This document shows positions 1-10,378 of a stretch of DNA of 64,000 bases, piece after piece (position 1 is the first letter of the stretch; every line of letters starts with the position of its first letter). Both the position numbers and the translations under genes were made by a program. The DNA comes from RBC074 sp964470555 (GTDB lineage: Bacteria; Acidobacteriota; Blastocatellia; RBC074). The stretch lies in assembly GCA_964470555.1 (NCBI GenBank), contig CAYYDG010000038.1:1-64000 (forward strand). The letters run 5' to 3'. The notes beneath the pieces were generated by a model. That model was not told where the DNA came from, did not search any database, and worked only from the letters and a program-made list of their open reading frames with translations.

Positions 1-105
1 ACTTTTACCATGACAAGGAGCTTTCCTTTTCAGATCGTTGAAAAATTCGGGCTAACGAAGATCACGCGACCAGCAGACAAGTGCGTAAATGAAATGGTCG
101 CACAG

Positions 106-943
<838 letters not shown>

Positions 944-969
<26 letters not shown>

Positions 970-2149
970 AAGCCGCAAAATAGCGTTCGGTGACGCGTCT
1001 CCAGTCTCGTTGCTGAACGACAAACTGTCTCGCCTGTATTCCCATCTGTTGCCGTTCGGATTCATGCTCGGCCAACCACCACAACCGCTCCGCCAGCGCT
1101 TCGGCGTTGTCGGCTTCGACCAGATATCCGGCATTGCCATCGTCCAGCAACTCGCGCAAACCGCCGACATCACTCGCGACGACGACTTTTCCCATCGCCA
1201 TCGCTTCCAACGGCTTTAACGGCGTCGTCAATTCGGTCAAACGCGAACGTCGCCGCGGATAAACCAGAACATCCATCACCGAATAATGGCGAGCCACTTC
1301 GTCGTGCGGAACATTGCCGGAAAAGACAACCTGATCGCGCCAGCGTCTGGGAACGCGTTGTCGCAACATCTCGTCGGCTTCGCCTTCGCCAATCAGCAGT
1401 AGTTTGATGTCACGGCGATGCGCAAGCAAAATCATCACCGCATCAATCAGTGTGTCCAAGCCTTCGTAAAAATAAAACGAACCGATGAACCCAATGACCA
1501 ATTGATCTTGCAGCCCATATTGCCGAACCAGTTCCGAGTCTCGTTCGACGGGGTAAAACCGTTCCGGGTCTACGCCGTTGGGAACGACAAAAATTTTTTT
1601 GTCGGCAACGCCTCGCTGAATCAAATCGCCGCGCAACGCCTGGCTGATGGTCGTTACGGCATTGGCCTGTTGCAGCGTTTCAAGTTCGGCTCGTTGCCCC
1701 AACCGATAGCGCAACGAATTGTGTCGAGTTTTGCCGCGATCAACGGCGGCGTCTTCTTCGTAATAACGAAGCTCGTACACCATCGGCAACTTCAACGCTC
1801 TGGCTGCCTGAGTTGCCGCCAGCCCGCACAACGACGGCGAATGCGCGTGAATAAGATCGGCGTTGAATTCAGCCGCCAATCGTTTGATCTCTTTGGCCAG
1901 CGTCGCAATCGTCGCCACCTGTCTGGCCATCGGCAACATTTGCACTTTGGAAAATGCCGGCCATTTCGTTCGGTGATATTCGACGTCGTCCAGAATTTCA
2001 ATTGCCTTGGCGAATTGCTCGTGCTTCGGCGACGTGACGGCAAATACCTCCAGTCCCAATTGCTGCTGCGCGCACAAAATATACTGACTGCGAAAACTGT
2101 AACCGCTGAAATACGGCAGTGAATGATCTAAAACGTGAAGGATTCTCAT
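944..2149 (-). CDS. GT4 glycosyltransferase, exosortase A (XrtA) associated type
   Basis: A 401-residue GT-B glycosyltransferase. The N-terminus MRILHVLDHSLPYFSGYSFR followed by a TSPKH motif is what I know from the PEP-CTERM/XrtA-linked Daro_2409-type subfamily. The C-terminal half shows the GT4 nucleotide-sugar site: VVPNGVDPERF near residue 195, GFIGSFYFYEGLD near 225, and KPLEAMAMGKVVVASDVGG near 315. It probably adds a sugar to the exopolysaccharide repeat unit at the cytosolic face of the membrane. It is downstream of the wecB-like gene in the same direction. The 46-bp gap contains a GATTGCG tandem repeat where a ribosome site would be expected, so no clear Shine-Dalgarno is seen. Confidence 0.9.
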
Positions 2150-2150
2150 T

Positions 2151-2176
2151 GATTGCGGATTGCGGATTGCGGATTG
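2151..2176. repeat. 7-bp tandem repeat (GATTGCG, about 3.7 copies)
   Basis: GATTGCG is repeated three times plus a partial copy, immediately upstream of the ATG of the glycosyltransferase at 2149 (minus strand). It occupies the place of that gene's ribosome-binding site. Copy number could vary by slippage. Confidence 0.85.
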
Positions 2177-2195
2177 GCAAACCGTGCGTTGCGCT

Positions 2196-3278
2196 TCAAT
2201 TTTTCAGCAAGGCTTCGACAATGCGTTCGGCGGCTCGGCCATCCCACAGCTCAGGAATGCGCGGTTGCAGCGATTGTTCGCGGCGCAAAACCTCAAAGGC
2301 GGCGGCGATGATCCGATCCGGCGCGCGTCCCACCACTTGATTCGTCCCTTGTGTGACAGTGATCGGACGTTCGGTGTTGTCGCGCAGGGTCAAACAAGGC
2401 ACGCCAAGCGCGGTAGTTTCTTCCTGCAATCCGCCGGAATCGGTCAGCGCCAATCGCGCATTTCGCCACAACTGCAAAAAATCTCTATATCCCAGCGGAT
2501 CAATCAACCTGATCGCCGGCGGAGCTTCGATGCCGAAATCCGCCAATCGGGATCGAGTGCGAGGGTGAATCGGAAACACTATGGGCAATTCAGCCGCAAT
2601 CGTCGTCAACGCCACAAAGATGTTTTTCAACGTCGCCACATCGTCCACGTTTGCCGGTCGGTGCAATGTGACGACGGCAAATTCGCGCGGCGACAAACGC
2701 AGGTCATTCAACACGGTGGATTGTTTGGCGCGTTCCAATTGAGCGAACAGCGAATCCATCATGACATTGCCGACGCGAACGATTCGTTCGGGCGCGATGC
2801 CTTCGGCCAGCAAATTCCGGTCGGCGTCTTCGCTGGGCGTCAACAGCAAATCGCTGACGCGGTCGGTCAACACGCGATTGATTTCTTCCGGCATTGTGCG
2901 GTCAAAACTTCTCAACCCGGCTTCGACATGCGCGACTTTGACGCCCAACTTGGAGGCCGTCAACGCCGCCGCCAGCGTGGAATTCACGTCGCCAACAACG
3001 ACCACCCAATCGGGCTTTTCGGCAACGATCACCGGTTCAATCGCCAACATGACCATGGCGGTTTGTTCGGCGTGCGTGCCCGAACCGACTTCCAGATTCA
3101 GATCGGGCGGCGGCATTTCCAGGTCGCGGAAAAACGAAGCCGACATCGTTTCGTCGTAATGCTGGCCGGTGTGAACCAATAATTGAATGGCTTCGCTCGG
3201 ACGCCGTTGGATGGCCGCCACGATTGGAGCCATCTTCATAAAGTTCGGGCGTGCGCCTACGACGTTGAGAATTTTCAT
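2196..3278 (-). CDS. wecB: UDP-N-acetylglucosamine 2-epimerase (non-hydrolysing)
   Basis: Interconverts UDP-GlcNAc and UDP-ManNAc in the cytosol, supplying an aminosugar for surface polysaccharide. The 360-residue length is normal for the family. Visible motifs: VVGARPNFMKMAPI at the N-terminus, VVVGDVNSTLA near residue 95, HVEAGLRSFDRTMPEE near 117, VTLHRPANVDD near 205 and LTDSGGLQEETTALG near 280, all typical of WecB/MnaA. It lies between the two exopolysaccharide glycosyltransferases, all on the minus strand. The ATG at 3278 starts the recognisable MKILNVVGARPN. Confidence 0.95.
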   Translation of the reverse strand: MKILNVVGARPNFMKMAPIVAAIQRRPSEAIQLLVHTGQHYDETMSASFFRDLEMPPPDLNLEVGSGTHAEQTAMVMLAIEPVIVAEKPDWVVVVGDVNSTLAAALTASKLGVKVAHVEAGLRSFDRTMPEEINRVLTDRVSDLLLTPSEDADRNLLAEGIAPERIVRVGNVMMDSLFAQLERAKQSTVLNDLRLSPREFAVVTLHRPANVDDVATLKNIFVALTTIAAELPIVFPIHPRTRSRLADFGIEAPPAIRLIDPLGYRDFLQLWRNARLALTDSGGLQEETTALGVPCLTLRDNTERPITVTQGTNQVVGRAPDRIIAAAFEVLRREQSLQPRIPELWDGRAAERIVEALLKN

Positions 3279-3297
3279 GAGTGGTTGGTGATTGGTT

Positions 3298-4590
3298 TCA
3301 ATGACGAGCGATGGCTCGAACGTTGGTTTGTTCGATCTCAGGTCGGCGCTGGCCGACGGTTTCGATCAATTCCGCCAGCTTTTGTTGGAGCGGTTGCCAG
3401 TCGTGTTCGGCTTCGACAAACCGGCGCGCGCGCCAACCTAAATTTTCGCGCAAACTTTCGTTGCGAATCGTTTCGACAACCGCAGCCGCAAACTCAACCG
3501 GCGATTCAGCCAGCAGCAACTGCTCTTCGTGCGCCAGTCGCAACCCGGCGGCGGCTTCGTGCGTGGCGACAATCGCCTTGCCGCAGGCCATCGCTTCCAG
3601 CAATTTGTTTTGCACGCCGCGCGCAATTTTCAGCGGCACAACGCATGTCGTCGCGCCGTGCAAATATGGGCGAACGTCTTCGACCGTGCCGGTGACCGTG
3701 ATGCCGGGCCGTTCCGCCAGCTTTTTGACTTCGGCAACGGGATTGCTTCCGACAATGTAAAACTCCGTTTGCGGTTCTTCCTGCCGAATCAGCGGAAAGA
3801 CTTCATTGGCAAACCAGCGCACGGCTTCGACGTTGGCGAAATAATCCATCGCGCCGACAAACACCAGTCGAGGTCTTGTTTCAGAAGCTTGCTGCGTCGC
3901 CGCCGGATGGCGAATCAGTTTTCCGCCGGTCGCGGGCGTCGCCTGAACCTTGAAATACTCGCCATCAACGCCCATCGTCAAGATTCGCACTTTCGCGCGA
4001 CGCGTGAATTCGTCGAGTTCGTCGAACAAATCGGCTTCGCGTCGAGTCGTCAAAATCGAATGCGCGAATCCGGTCACAACGTCATATTCGAAGCTTCGCA
4101 AGCGGCGGGCTTCGATGCCGTACAACCACGAATACGGCGGCGAAGTTCGCCCGGCGTATTCGCGCCACTTTTCCGAATCAACGTCCACCAAATCCACAAC
4201 CGTCCGCGACCGCCATTCTGAAGGAACGTATTGCGCCATCGGCGAAGAAAACACAAACACGGCATCGAATTGATGCTGCTCCAAAGCGCGCTTGACCAGT
4301 CGCCGCATTTTCCGCGAACCGAAATAGCCCAACGACAACGGGCGCGAAGTCAGCAACGTCATCAACGCGCGCAGCTTCGCCCAGAACTTTCGCAGCCGAA
4401 CGATCCCCACCGACGTACACCAGCGCGCCAGATCAACCTGATGATGCAGATCGCGCACATCGTCGGCAAAGGCCAGCAAATGGACTTCGTGGCCGCGTTC
4501 GGTCAACGCGCGCAATTCGTGGTACGAACGAATCTTGTCGCCCTTGTTCGGCGGAAACGGGATTCGGTGAGCTAGAAACAGTAACTTCAT
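3298..4590 (-). CDS. XrtA/PEP-CTERM-associated sugar transferase (TIGR03087 type)
   Basis: A 430-residue GT4-like glycosyltransferase. The opening MKLLFLAHRIPFPPNKGDKI and RSYHEL are characteristic of the sugar transferase found beside exosortase A. The acceptor-side N-terminal domain is followed by the donor domain with RLVFVGAMDYFANVEAVRWF near residue 245, then FYIVGSNP, VTGTVEDVRPYL and VVPLKIARGVQNKLLEAMAC with AIVAT near 340. The ATG at 4590 was chosen over an upstream in-frame extension because it begins the family motif and lies 2 bp after the stop of the FemAB-like gene. It probably acts on a membrane-bound exopolysaccharide intermediate. Confidence 0.9.
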   Translation of the reverse strand: MKLLFLAHRIPFPPNKGDKIRSYHELRALTERGHEVHLLAFADDVRDLHHQVDLARWCTSVGIVRLRKFWAKLRALMTLLTSRPLSLGYFGSRKMRRLVKRALEQHQFDAVFVFSSPMAQYVPSEWRSRTVVDLVDVDSEKWREYAGRTSPPYSWLYGIEARRLRSFEYDVVTGFAHSILTTRREADLFDELDEFTRRAKVRILTMGVDGEYFKVQATPATGGKLIRHPAATQQASETRPRLVFVGAMDYFANVEAVRWFANEVFPLIRQEEPQTEFYIVGSNPVAEVKKLAERPGITVTGTVEDVRPYLHGATTCVVPLKIARGVQNKLLEAMACGKAIVATHEAAAGLRLAHEEQLLLAESPVEFAAAVVETIRNESLRENLGWRARRFVEAEHDWQPLQQKLAELIETVGQRRPEIEQTNVRAIARH

Positions 4591-4592
4591 CT

Positions 4593-5627
4593 TCAAGGAA
4601 AATTTCTGACGATTTTCGGCCCAATCCATTTTGTCAACCACAACGGCATTCGTTTCCAGGCTTCGATCATCAGATTGAACTTCGGATTGGTCGGATTCAG
4701 GTTCGGCGGTTTGGCGTCGCGAACCAGAAACAACTGATACGGCAATTCGCGTTCGGTCATGCGCCAACCGCGTTTGAACTCATAAGCGCCGGTTCCGAGT
4801 TTGCTGCGCCCGAAATCGAATCGCGTGAAACCGCGCGCCGCCGATCGTCGCATCAATTCCCAATACAAAAAATTGTTGACGCCAACGCGGTGATACGCAG
4901 GATTCGCTCCGGCGTAATAAGGCGACACAGTGTCGCGGAAATAAAAACTCAACACGGCGGCAACCGCTCGTTGGCCGTCGCGCAACACCAGAATGTCGCT
5001 GACATTCGGGAATTCCTGCAAAAACGCGGCGAACAATCGTTTCGGAAATACAGGAGTTCCCAAGCGCCGAACGCTGTCGGCATAAAGATCGTAAAACTCG
5101 TCCAGCAACTCCGCTCTGCCCAACGACGCGGCAAAACCAAACTGTTGGCCCAGACGAATCATGCGCCGCACGTCGCGCGGCAAACTCCGCAGCAATTCGG
5201 TTTCGTGATCGGGGATCGGACGCTCAAAGCTGACGTACAAGCGTTGTTGCAAAAACCCTTGCTGGGGCGGGGCGGCCTGAGAATTACGCAGTTCCAGATA
5301 ATTCACTTGCTGGTCGTTGGCCAGTGTTTGCGCGGCGGCGATCAGAGCCTGTTGCGAGGCAATTTCATCGGCAACGATTCCGCCATACACGGCGTTCGGG
5401 GTCGAAACCAGCATCGAACCAAACCAACTGTTGACCTCGAACAACGGCAAGACGCCAACGACTCTGCCGTCACGTTCGGCTAAAAGGCTTTGCTGGCGAT
5501 GCTGCCAAGTTTGCTCCACGACTCGCTGCCAAGCGCTCAAATGACAAAACGTCCCGGCTGTGTGGCGCTGCACAAATTCATCCCAGCGCTCGGCATCCGT
5601 TGGAGTGTAAGATTTGATTTCCAACAA
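4593..5627 (-). CDS. FemAB-like GNAT protein of the XrtA/PEP-CTERM system
   Basis: A 344-residue protein of the FemAB/peptidoglycan-bridge GNAT superfamily, in the variant linked to exosortase A loci. Seen: SYTPTDAERWDEFVQRHTAGTF at the N-terminus, AWQRVVEQTW, and the central DVRRMIRLGQQFGF with a C-terminal acetyltransferase-like core (SPYYAGANPAYHRVGVNNFLYWELM, FDFGRSKLGTGAYEFKRGW). Family members transfer aminoacyl or acyl groups; here the substrate is probably a cell-surface glycan but this is inference. The start is TTG at 5627 (TTG-TTG), directly abutting the stop of the upstream small secreted protein, so translation is likely coupled. No ATG option lies near. Confidence 0.85.
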   Translation of the reverse strand: MLEIKSYTPTDAERWDEFVQRHTAGTFCHLSAWQRVVEQTWQHRQQSLLAERDGRVVGVLPLFEVNSWFGSMLVSTPNAVYGGIVADEIASQQALIAAAQTLANDQQVNYLELRNSQAAPPQQGFLQQRLYVSFERPIPDHETELLRSLPRDVRRMIRLGQQFGFAASLGRAELLDEFYDLYADSVRRLGTPVFPKRLFAAFLQEFPNVSDILVLRDGQRAVAAVLSFYFRDTVSPYYAGANPAYHRVGVNNFLYWELMRRSAARGFTRFDFGRSKLGTGAYEFKRGWRMTERELPYQLFLVRDAKPPNLNPTNPKFNLMIEAWKRMPLWLTKWIGPKIVRNFP

Positions 5628-5993
5628 CTAATCGCGATTCGGTTTTGGAGCAGCAAATTGTTTCAACACTTCGGAAGGACTTTTCACTTGTCCTTCAGGC
5701 AATCGGAATCTCAGCGATGGGGCAATCGAGTTTTGTTGCCGCGGCGATTCGGGCAAAGTCGGTTTTGTCTGTTCGGCAAGGCGCATCGTTGGCCGACACG
5801 GATTTACAACCATTGCCTGATCCGTATTGGCGTCAATTTGAAGAACCATTTTCGGATCAACGTTTTCAGCCGGTTTGACCACACCCATGGCGAATCGGGC
5901 ACAAGGATCATCTTGCTGTTTTTCCTTGTCCTGTGCCTGAGCGAAGCTGCCCAATGCCATTATCAAAGCGACTGCCAAAAATGACTTTGTCAT
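5628..5993 (-). CDS. Small secreted protein, unknown, within the exopolysaccharide block
   Basis: A 121-residue protein with a clear signal peptide (MTKSFLAVALIMALGSFAQAQ, cleavage after about residue 20) and a polar mature part with two cysteines (DDPCARF and VNPCRP) about 34 residues apart. No known domain recognised. It lies between the deacetylase (10 bp upstream) and the FemAB-like gene (stop and start adjacent), so it is surely in the same transcript. The setting suggests a periplasmic or surface accessory of polysaccharide assembly; this is inference from position only. Confidence 0.75.
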   Translation of the reverse strand: MTKSFLAVALIMALGSFAQAQDKEKQQDDPCARFAMGVVKPAENVDPKMVLQIDANTDQAMVVNPCRPTMRLAEQTKPTLPESPRQQNSIAPSLRFRLPEGQVKSPSEVLKQFAAPKPNRD

Positions 5994-6003
5994 AAAAACC
6001 TCC

Positions 6004-6918
6004 TCAATCCATTCGCGCGTAAGCCGGTTTGGAACCGACCGGCCTCAGTTCGGCGAATTCCACATTCTGTTCGCTCAATCGCAACACATCGCGCAACGAA
6101 GCGAAGCTAAAATCCGTCAGCAATCGTTCCAAACGCGCTTCGGTGCGGCTCAAATTATTGCGATGCCGCCAGACGTTCAGGCGCGTTCCTTCAATGATCG
6201 GCTGGTCTGGGTCAACTTCCCAGGCGTGAACCATGAACATCGCCGGTTGATGTTCATGCCGGTTGATGCGGCGCAATCCCCAACGAAACAGCGCATAAGG
6301 CAGCAAGCGAAAATATCCGCCGCCGGTCATAGGCCAATTGACGCCCGCCAGTTGCACGGTCGAAGGAGGAAATTCGACGATCTCTCCCGCTGGCCGACGA
6401 ATTGTGTGAATGAAACGTTCTGCGCCGGGAATGCCGTATCGGTCGTGGTAAATCGGAAAGATCGAAGAATCGTAACGGAAACCTTCTTCAACCAGAACGT
6501 CGAGCGCCCACAAGGTTTTTTCGGTAATGGAATAGGTCGGCGCGCGATACCCAATGACTTCCTGCCCCGTGATGTCTTCCAGCAGCAACTTGGCGCGACG
6601 CAAATCGGCGCGAAACTCAACACGACTTTGTGTGTGGATCAATTGATGATGATAACTGTGGCAGGCGATTTCGTGACCGGCATCGGCAATATCGCGCACC
6701 AGTTGCGGATGATGGTCGGCCACCCAGCCTAGAATGAAAAATGTGCTGCGAACGTCGCGTCGCGCCAGCAAATCCAGCAAACGATGCGTGTTTCGCTCCA
6801 CGCGCGATTCCCACAATGACCAATCTTCGCGCCGCACCACGTCCGAAAAGGCTTCGACCTGAAAGTAATCTTCCACATCTACCGTCAACGCATTGACCGG
6901 TTCGCCAGCGTATTTCAT
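6004..6918 (-). CDS. Polysaccharide deacetylase, XrtA/PEP-CTERM type (NodB fold)
   Basis: A 304-residue carbohydrate esterase family 4 protein that removes acetyl groups from N-acetylated sugars. Family signatures: NALTVDVEDYFQVEAF with the metal-binding/catalytic aspartates, RSTFFILGWVADHHP, GHEIACHSYHHQLIH with the metal histidines, GYRAPTYS, and PMTGGGYFRLLPY plus FMVHAWEVDPDQP in the C-terminal extension specific to the exosortase-linked subgroup. The ATG at 6918 matches the short N-terminus of the family; a TTG at 6948 is an alternative and neither has a strong Shine-Dalgarno. It is the first gene of the minus-strand exopolysaccharide block. Confidence 0.9.
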   Translation of the reverse strand: MKYAGEPVNALTVDVEDYFQVEAFSDVVRREDWSLWESRVERNTHRLLDLLARRDVRSTFFILGWVADHHPQLVRDIADAGHEIACHSYHHQLIHTQSRVEFRADLRRAKLLLEDITGQEVIGYRAPTYSITEKTLWALDVLVEEGFRYDSSIFPIYHDRYGIPGAERFIHTIRRPAGEIVEFPPSTVQLAGVNWPMTGGGYFRLLPYALFRWGLRRINRHEHQPAMFMVHAWEVDPDQPIIEGTRLNVWRHRNNLSRTEARLERLLTDFSFASLRDVLRLSEQNVEFAELRPVGSKPAYARMD

Positions 6919-6948
6919 TTCAGCTTGTCTCACGAATCGTTCAGTCAA

Positions 6949-7196
6949 AAGAGTTTCAGCAGTTAGCCAATGGGCGCAATTTTGGGTTCAGGAATTGGGA
7001 TTTAGGATTTAGGTCTTGATCTCCACCACCCCTTGCATCCTGAATCATAATTCCTGCGCGGTCACAAACCGCGAAAATTACCGGATCGGGGGAAGTCTTC
7101 AGAGGCACAAGATTTGTGTAATTGGTTAATCAGCGCGTGGATGATAGCCTCTGCGCCGGAAATTATTCAAGCGCAAAGTGTCTGATTCTTCAGACT
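6949..7196. promoter_or_regulatory. Intergenic region probably carrying the exopolysaccharide promoter
   Basis: This 248-bp gap separates the deacetylase from the stop of the upstream minus-strand gene. It is the only sizeable gap ahead of the exopolysaccharide block, so its promoter is expected here. A short direct repeat (GGATTTAGGATTTAGG) is visible around 7000-7014. No convincing -35/-10 pair could be assigned by eye. Confidence 0.35.
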
Positions 7197-9125
7197 TTAA
7201 TCGGCTTCTGAAACATTCTTCAGTCGCTCTTCGATGATTTCGGCTGAGAGCGCCAGAAAGTCATAAGCTGTGACAATGCCAACCAATTTGTCGTTTTCGA
7301 CAACCGGCAAACAGCCGATTTTCTGGCGACGCATAATGCCCAGGGCTTCCAGCGTGGAGGTGTTGGGCGTCACTGTGATTGGGTCGCTCGTCATGATTTC
7401 GGCGACGGTGACGGGGTGCGTTTGTTTGTCGAGCAGTCCACGCGACAAAAGCCTCAGCAAATCCCTGTGAGAAACCAGGCCGACCAATCGGCCATTGTCG
7501 TCTTCGACCGGAACGTGCCGAATGTGTTTCCAATTCATGACGCTGGCCGCCAGATCAACCAGATCGTCTGGGTGAACGGTGAACAAATCCGTCGCCATCA
7601 ACTGGCTGACGGTTTGATAACTGCGATTCCATTCGCGCGAATCTTCCAATTTGACCGGCGGCCATTCGGCAACAGGTAATTCGTCGCGCTGATTTTCGAT
7701 CATTCGTTCGACCAGCAAACGGCTGCGAAGTTCCGGCGTTCCCTGCCCTTCCAAAGTCGCCAGCGAACGTAACGCCCACATCGCACCGGATTGTTCGCGG
7801 CGAAGCCGGTTTTCAATCACGCTCAAATACCGGTCGTTCAAATCAGAATTCACACCGCCCTGTTGCAAGCCTGCGCGCGCCAGCGGCAGCAATTGCTCCA
7901 GCGCCAGAATCGCCGCCGGATAATCGCGTCCGTCAATCCAACTCAACTGCGATTTCAACCCGTGCCGAGCGGCGGCGAAGAAATTTTCTTTCGCGTGGTC
8001 AAAGCTCATCAACCGATCCACCTCGCCGAATTCAGCGGGCAATGCCGTCATCAAACCGTAAAAGAACGCCGCATTCGCCATTTCATCCAGCACCGTAGGG
8101 CCAGAAGGCATTGCGCGTTGTTCGATTCGCAAATGCGCGATCCCGTCTTGTACGCCGTAACACGGACGATTCCATCGCCAGACAGTTCCGTTGTGCAATC
8201 GCAGCGCCGCCAATTGAGGCATTTCGCCGCGCGCCAACACTTCCAACGGGTCTTCGTCAACCTGCCTGGTCAGCAGCACGCGGAACCGCGCGATTTCTTC
8301 GCGGAAGACTTCGATGACGGAATTTTTGATCCAGCTATCGCCAAAGCTGACGCGCGGCGGATGGCTGCGAAGCTGACGCGTGTTGGAACGTTCGTCGGTG
8401 GAATGTTGAAAGAGCGCAATCCGCGTTTCGTGCCAGAGCCTGTGCCCGACAAACAGCGGCGAATTGGTCGCCACAGCCAGGAGCGGCGCGGTAATCGCCT
8501 GCGCCCAGTTGTACAGCCGTGCAAACTCTTCCGCACCGACCTGCAAATGAACCTGGAAACTGGTGCAGCAGGCTTCGAGCATGACGTTGTCATGCGTCAT
8601 TTGCAGTTCGTCCAATCCTTTGATGTGAACGTTGAACGCGCCACCGCGCAATTGCCGCATGGCTTGATTCAGCGCCTGATAGCGCGGGCTTGGAATCAGG
8701 TTGTCGAGCGATAAATCCGATTGACGAATGGTCGGCAAAATTCCGATCAAGGCAATTTCGGTGTTGAATCCATTTGCCGCGCGGCGAGCAACCGCCAGCA
8801 ATTCGTTGATTTCCTGCTCCATCTGTCCCAATCCCTGTCCGGCCAGCAAACGCGGAGACAGATTGGCTTCCAGATTGAACTTGCCGATTTCAGTCGTCAG
8901 ACGTTCGTCGCTGGCCGCTTGCAACAACTCCAATGCAACCGGCGCTGGCCGCATGGCTCTATCCACCAGAAACATTTCCTGTTCGGCGCCAATGCGGCGC
9001 ACGCCGGTTTCGATCTTGCCGGTTTCAATCATCCGTTCAAGCGCAGCAAGATCGGCCAGCAGAGATTTCATAAAAACCTGCTCCCGATGCGGGTCACGGT
9101 CGGCGGATACGTTGTGCTCACCCAT
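7197..9125 (-). CDS. GCS2-family glutamate-cysteine ligase-like protein fused to a CBS pair
   Basis: A 642-residue protein. Residues about 15-480 are a GCS2-type ATP-dependent carboxylate-amine ligase domain: RRIGAEQEMFLVD (metal/ATP-site glutamates), LEANLSP, NVHIKGLDELQMTHDNVMLEA, SFQVHLQVGAEEFARLYNWAQ and NSPLFVGHRLWHETRI. Residues about 510-640 are two CBS motifs: SQLMATDLFTVHPDDLVDLA with HIRHVPVEDDNGRLVGLVSHRDLL, then EIMTSDPITVTPNTSTLEAL with GCLPVVENDKLVGIVTAYDF. CBS pairs usually bind adenylates and regulate the attached enzyme. The ATG at 9125 follows a GGAGG nine bases upstream. Substrate is not established; the GCS2 family forms gamma-glutamyl amide bonds. Confidence 0.85.
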   Translation of the reverse strand: MGEHNVSADRDPHREQVFMKSLLADLAALERMIETGKIETGVRRIGAEQEMFLVDRAMRPAPVALELLQAASDERLTTEIGKFNLEANLSPRLLAGQGLGQMEQEINELLAVARRAANGFNTEIALIGILPTIRQSDLSLDNLIPSPRYQALNQAMRQLRGGAFNVHIKGLDELQMTHDNVMLEACCTSFQVHLQVGAEEFARLYNWAQAITAPLLAVATNSPLFVGHRLWHETRIALFQHSTDERSNTRQLRSHPPRVSFGDSWIKNSVIEVFREEIARFRVLLTRQVDEDPLEVLARGEMPQLAALRLHNGTVWRWNRPCYGVQDGIAHLRIEQRAMPSGPTVLDEMANAAFFYGLMTALPAEFGEVDRLMSFDHAKENFFAAARHGLKSQLSWIDGRDYPAAILALEQLLPLARAGLQQGGVNSDLNDRYLSVIENRLRREQSGAMWALRSLATLEGQGTPELRSRLLVERMIENQRDELPVAEWPPVKLEDSREWNRSYQTVSQLMATDLFTVHPDDLVDLAASVMNWKHIRHVPVEDDNGRLVGLVSHRDLLRLLSRGLLDKQTHPVTVAEIMTSDPITVTPNTSTLEALGIMRRQKIGCLPVVENDKLVGIVTAYDFLALSAEIIEERLKNVSEAD

Positions 9126-9399
9126 CGTTACAGTCCTCCGAAATGTTATTGGAATCGTCAGCTAAACATCAGTTCAAATTGATGAGCAACGATTGTGCCG
9201 AGTTTGAGCGGCGAAATTGGCGATTTTGAAGGCTGAAAAACAGGTTTGCGGGGAATCTTTCGCAATCGTTGAGGGACGTTGCGGAATCCCTCGCAAAATA
9301 TAAATCCAGAAACATCAGCCCCGGCGGTCTCGTATCCCGCACGGGAATTGGTCTACAATTCCTCTTCCTGAAACCAATTCATCATTGCTGAGGTTGCGT

Positions 9400-10002
9400 A
9401 TGTTTTGTCCGGGCTGCGGTATTCAAATCACGACTGACATCAAGTTTTGCAAAAGCTGTGGTTCAAACTTGCGCGGTGTGCGTGAAGCCATGACCGCGCG
9501 CGGCGAACAATTCGACTGGTCGAAAACCTGGGTCGCCGAAATGTTCATGACCGAAGAAGAACGCGAACGTCGTCGCGGCATCACACCCGAACAGAAACGC
9601 AACAACGAACTTCGCGCCGGAGTCATAACCACTGCGGCGGGAATCGGCGCAATGATTTTCCTGTATTTCTTTCTGGGAACCATTGCCAGAGTGGAAGGCG
9701 GCAAAGACGCCGAAATTCTCAGCCGCGTCTGGTTGGCGGGCATCGTGCCGTTTTTTGTCGGCCTGGCGCTGTTGTTCAATGGGCTGTTTCTCCGCAAACG
9801 AGAATTGCCTCCGTTTCAAAGCGAATCCAGACCGCCTTATCAGCAACCGCCGATCCAGGAATTGCCCCCGGCCAAAACCACTGACCAACTTCGGTTGGAG
9901 GCGGAAACCAACGCCGCCGCACGTGCCGATTTCAGTGTGACGGAACACACCACCGCGCATTTGCCGGAAAAGGTTCTCGTTCCGCGTCAAAGAAATGAAT
10001 AA
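9400..10002 (+). CDS. Zinc-ribbon membrane protein, unknown
   Basis: A 200-residue protein starting with a zinc ribbon (MFCPGCGIQI, then FCKSCGSNL: two CxxC pairs), a charged linker, two transmembrane helices (about residues 73-95 and 113-133) and a proline-rich polar tail. The ATG at 9400 has GAGG eight bases upstream; an in-frame TTG at 9385 is less likely. It is followed after 12 bp by another membrane-protein gene. Zinc-ribbon membrane proteins of this layout are common and mostly uncharacterised; no function is assigned. Confidence 0.8.
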   Translation: MFCPGCGIQITTDIKFCKSCGSNLRGVREAMTARGEQFDWSKTWVAEMFMTEEERERRRGITPEQKRNNELRAGVITTAAGIGAMIFLYFFLGTIARVEGGKDAEILSRVWLAGIVPFFVGLALLFNGLFLRKRELPPFQSESRPPYQQPPIQELPPAKTTDQLRLEAETNAAARADFSVTEHTTAHLPEKVLVPRQRNE

Positions 10003-10014
10003 GGAGAACTCTCA

Positions 10015-10371
10015 ATGTCCAGGCTAAACCACAAAGCTCCAAACCTGATCGCCACGTATGGCACGGCGGCGCTGATTGGTCTGGCTCTCACCGCGCCGTT
10101 CGTTTTGCTTGAGTGGCGATCCAACACCGCTCAAATGCCATCGCTATTCCACTTTCCACTTCCACTGTTTGGCATTTTGTGGCTGTTACCGACCTTGTTC
10201 GCCATTCTCATAACGCCAATAATGCGCAGCATAAAGATTGGCGACAACCTGCTGAGACATCCCATTCGCTTGTCATTGCGTATCGTGTTTCTGACCTGCA
10301 CAGCCTTGATCTGGATAGGAATTGTTCAGGATCAACTCCCTTGTTTCCTGGGCGTCCCGAATTGCGACTAA
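10015..10371 (+). CDS. Small integral membrane protein, unknown
   Basis: A 118-residue protein with three hydrophobic segments (about residues 14-33, 46-68 and 84-106). AAGGAG stands nine bases before the ATG. It is 12 bp behind the zinc-ribbon protein and probably cotranscribed with it. Its stop lies 7 bp from the stop of the convergent PQQ dehydrogenase. Not recognised. Confidence 0.7.
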   Translation: MSRLNHKAPNLIATYGTAALIGLALTAPFVLLEWRSNTAQMPSLFHFPLPLFGILWLLPTLFAILITPIMRSIKIGDNLLRHPIRLSLRIVFLTCTALIWIGIVQDQLPCFLGVPNCD

Positions 10372-10378
10372 CAACGGC

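Noticed and set aside
2160..3182. Long plus-strand open frame opposite wecB (340 codons)
   Set aside because: Composition is Arg/Gln/His-rich with no domain, and the minus-strand frame encodes an unmistakable UDP-GlcNAc 2-epimerase.
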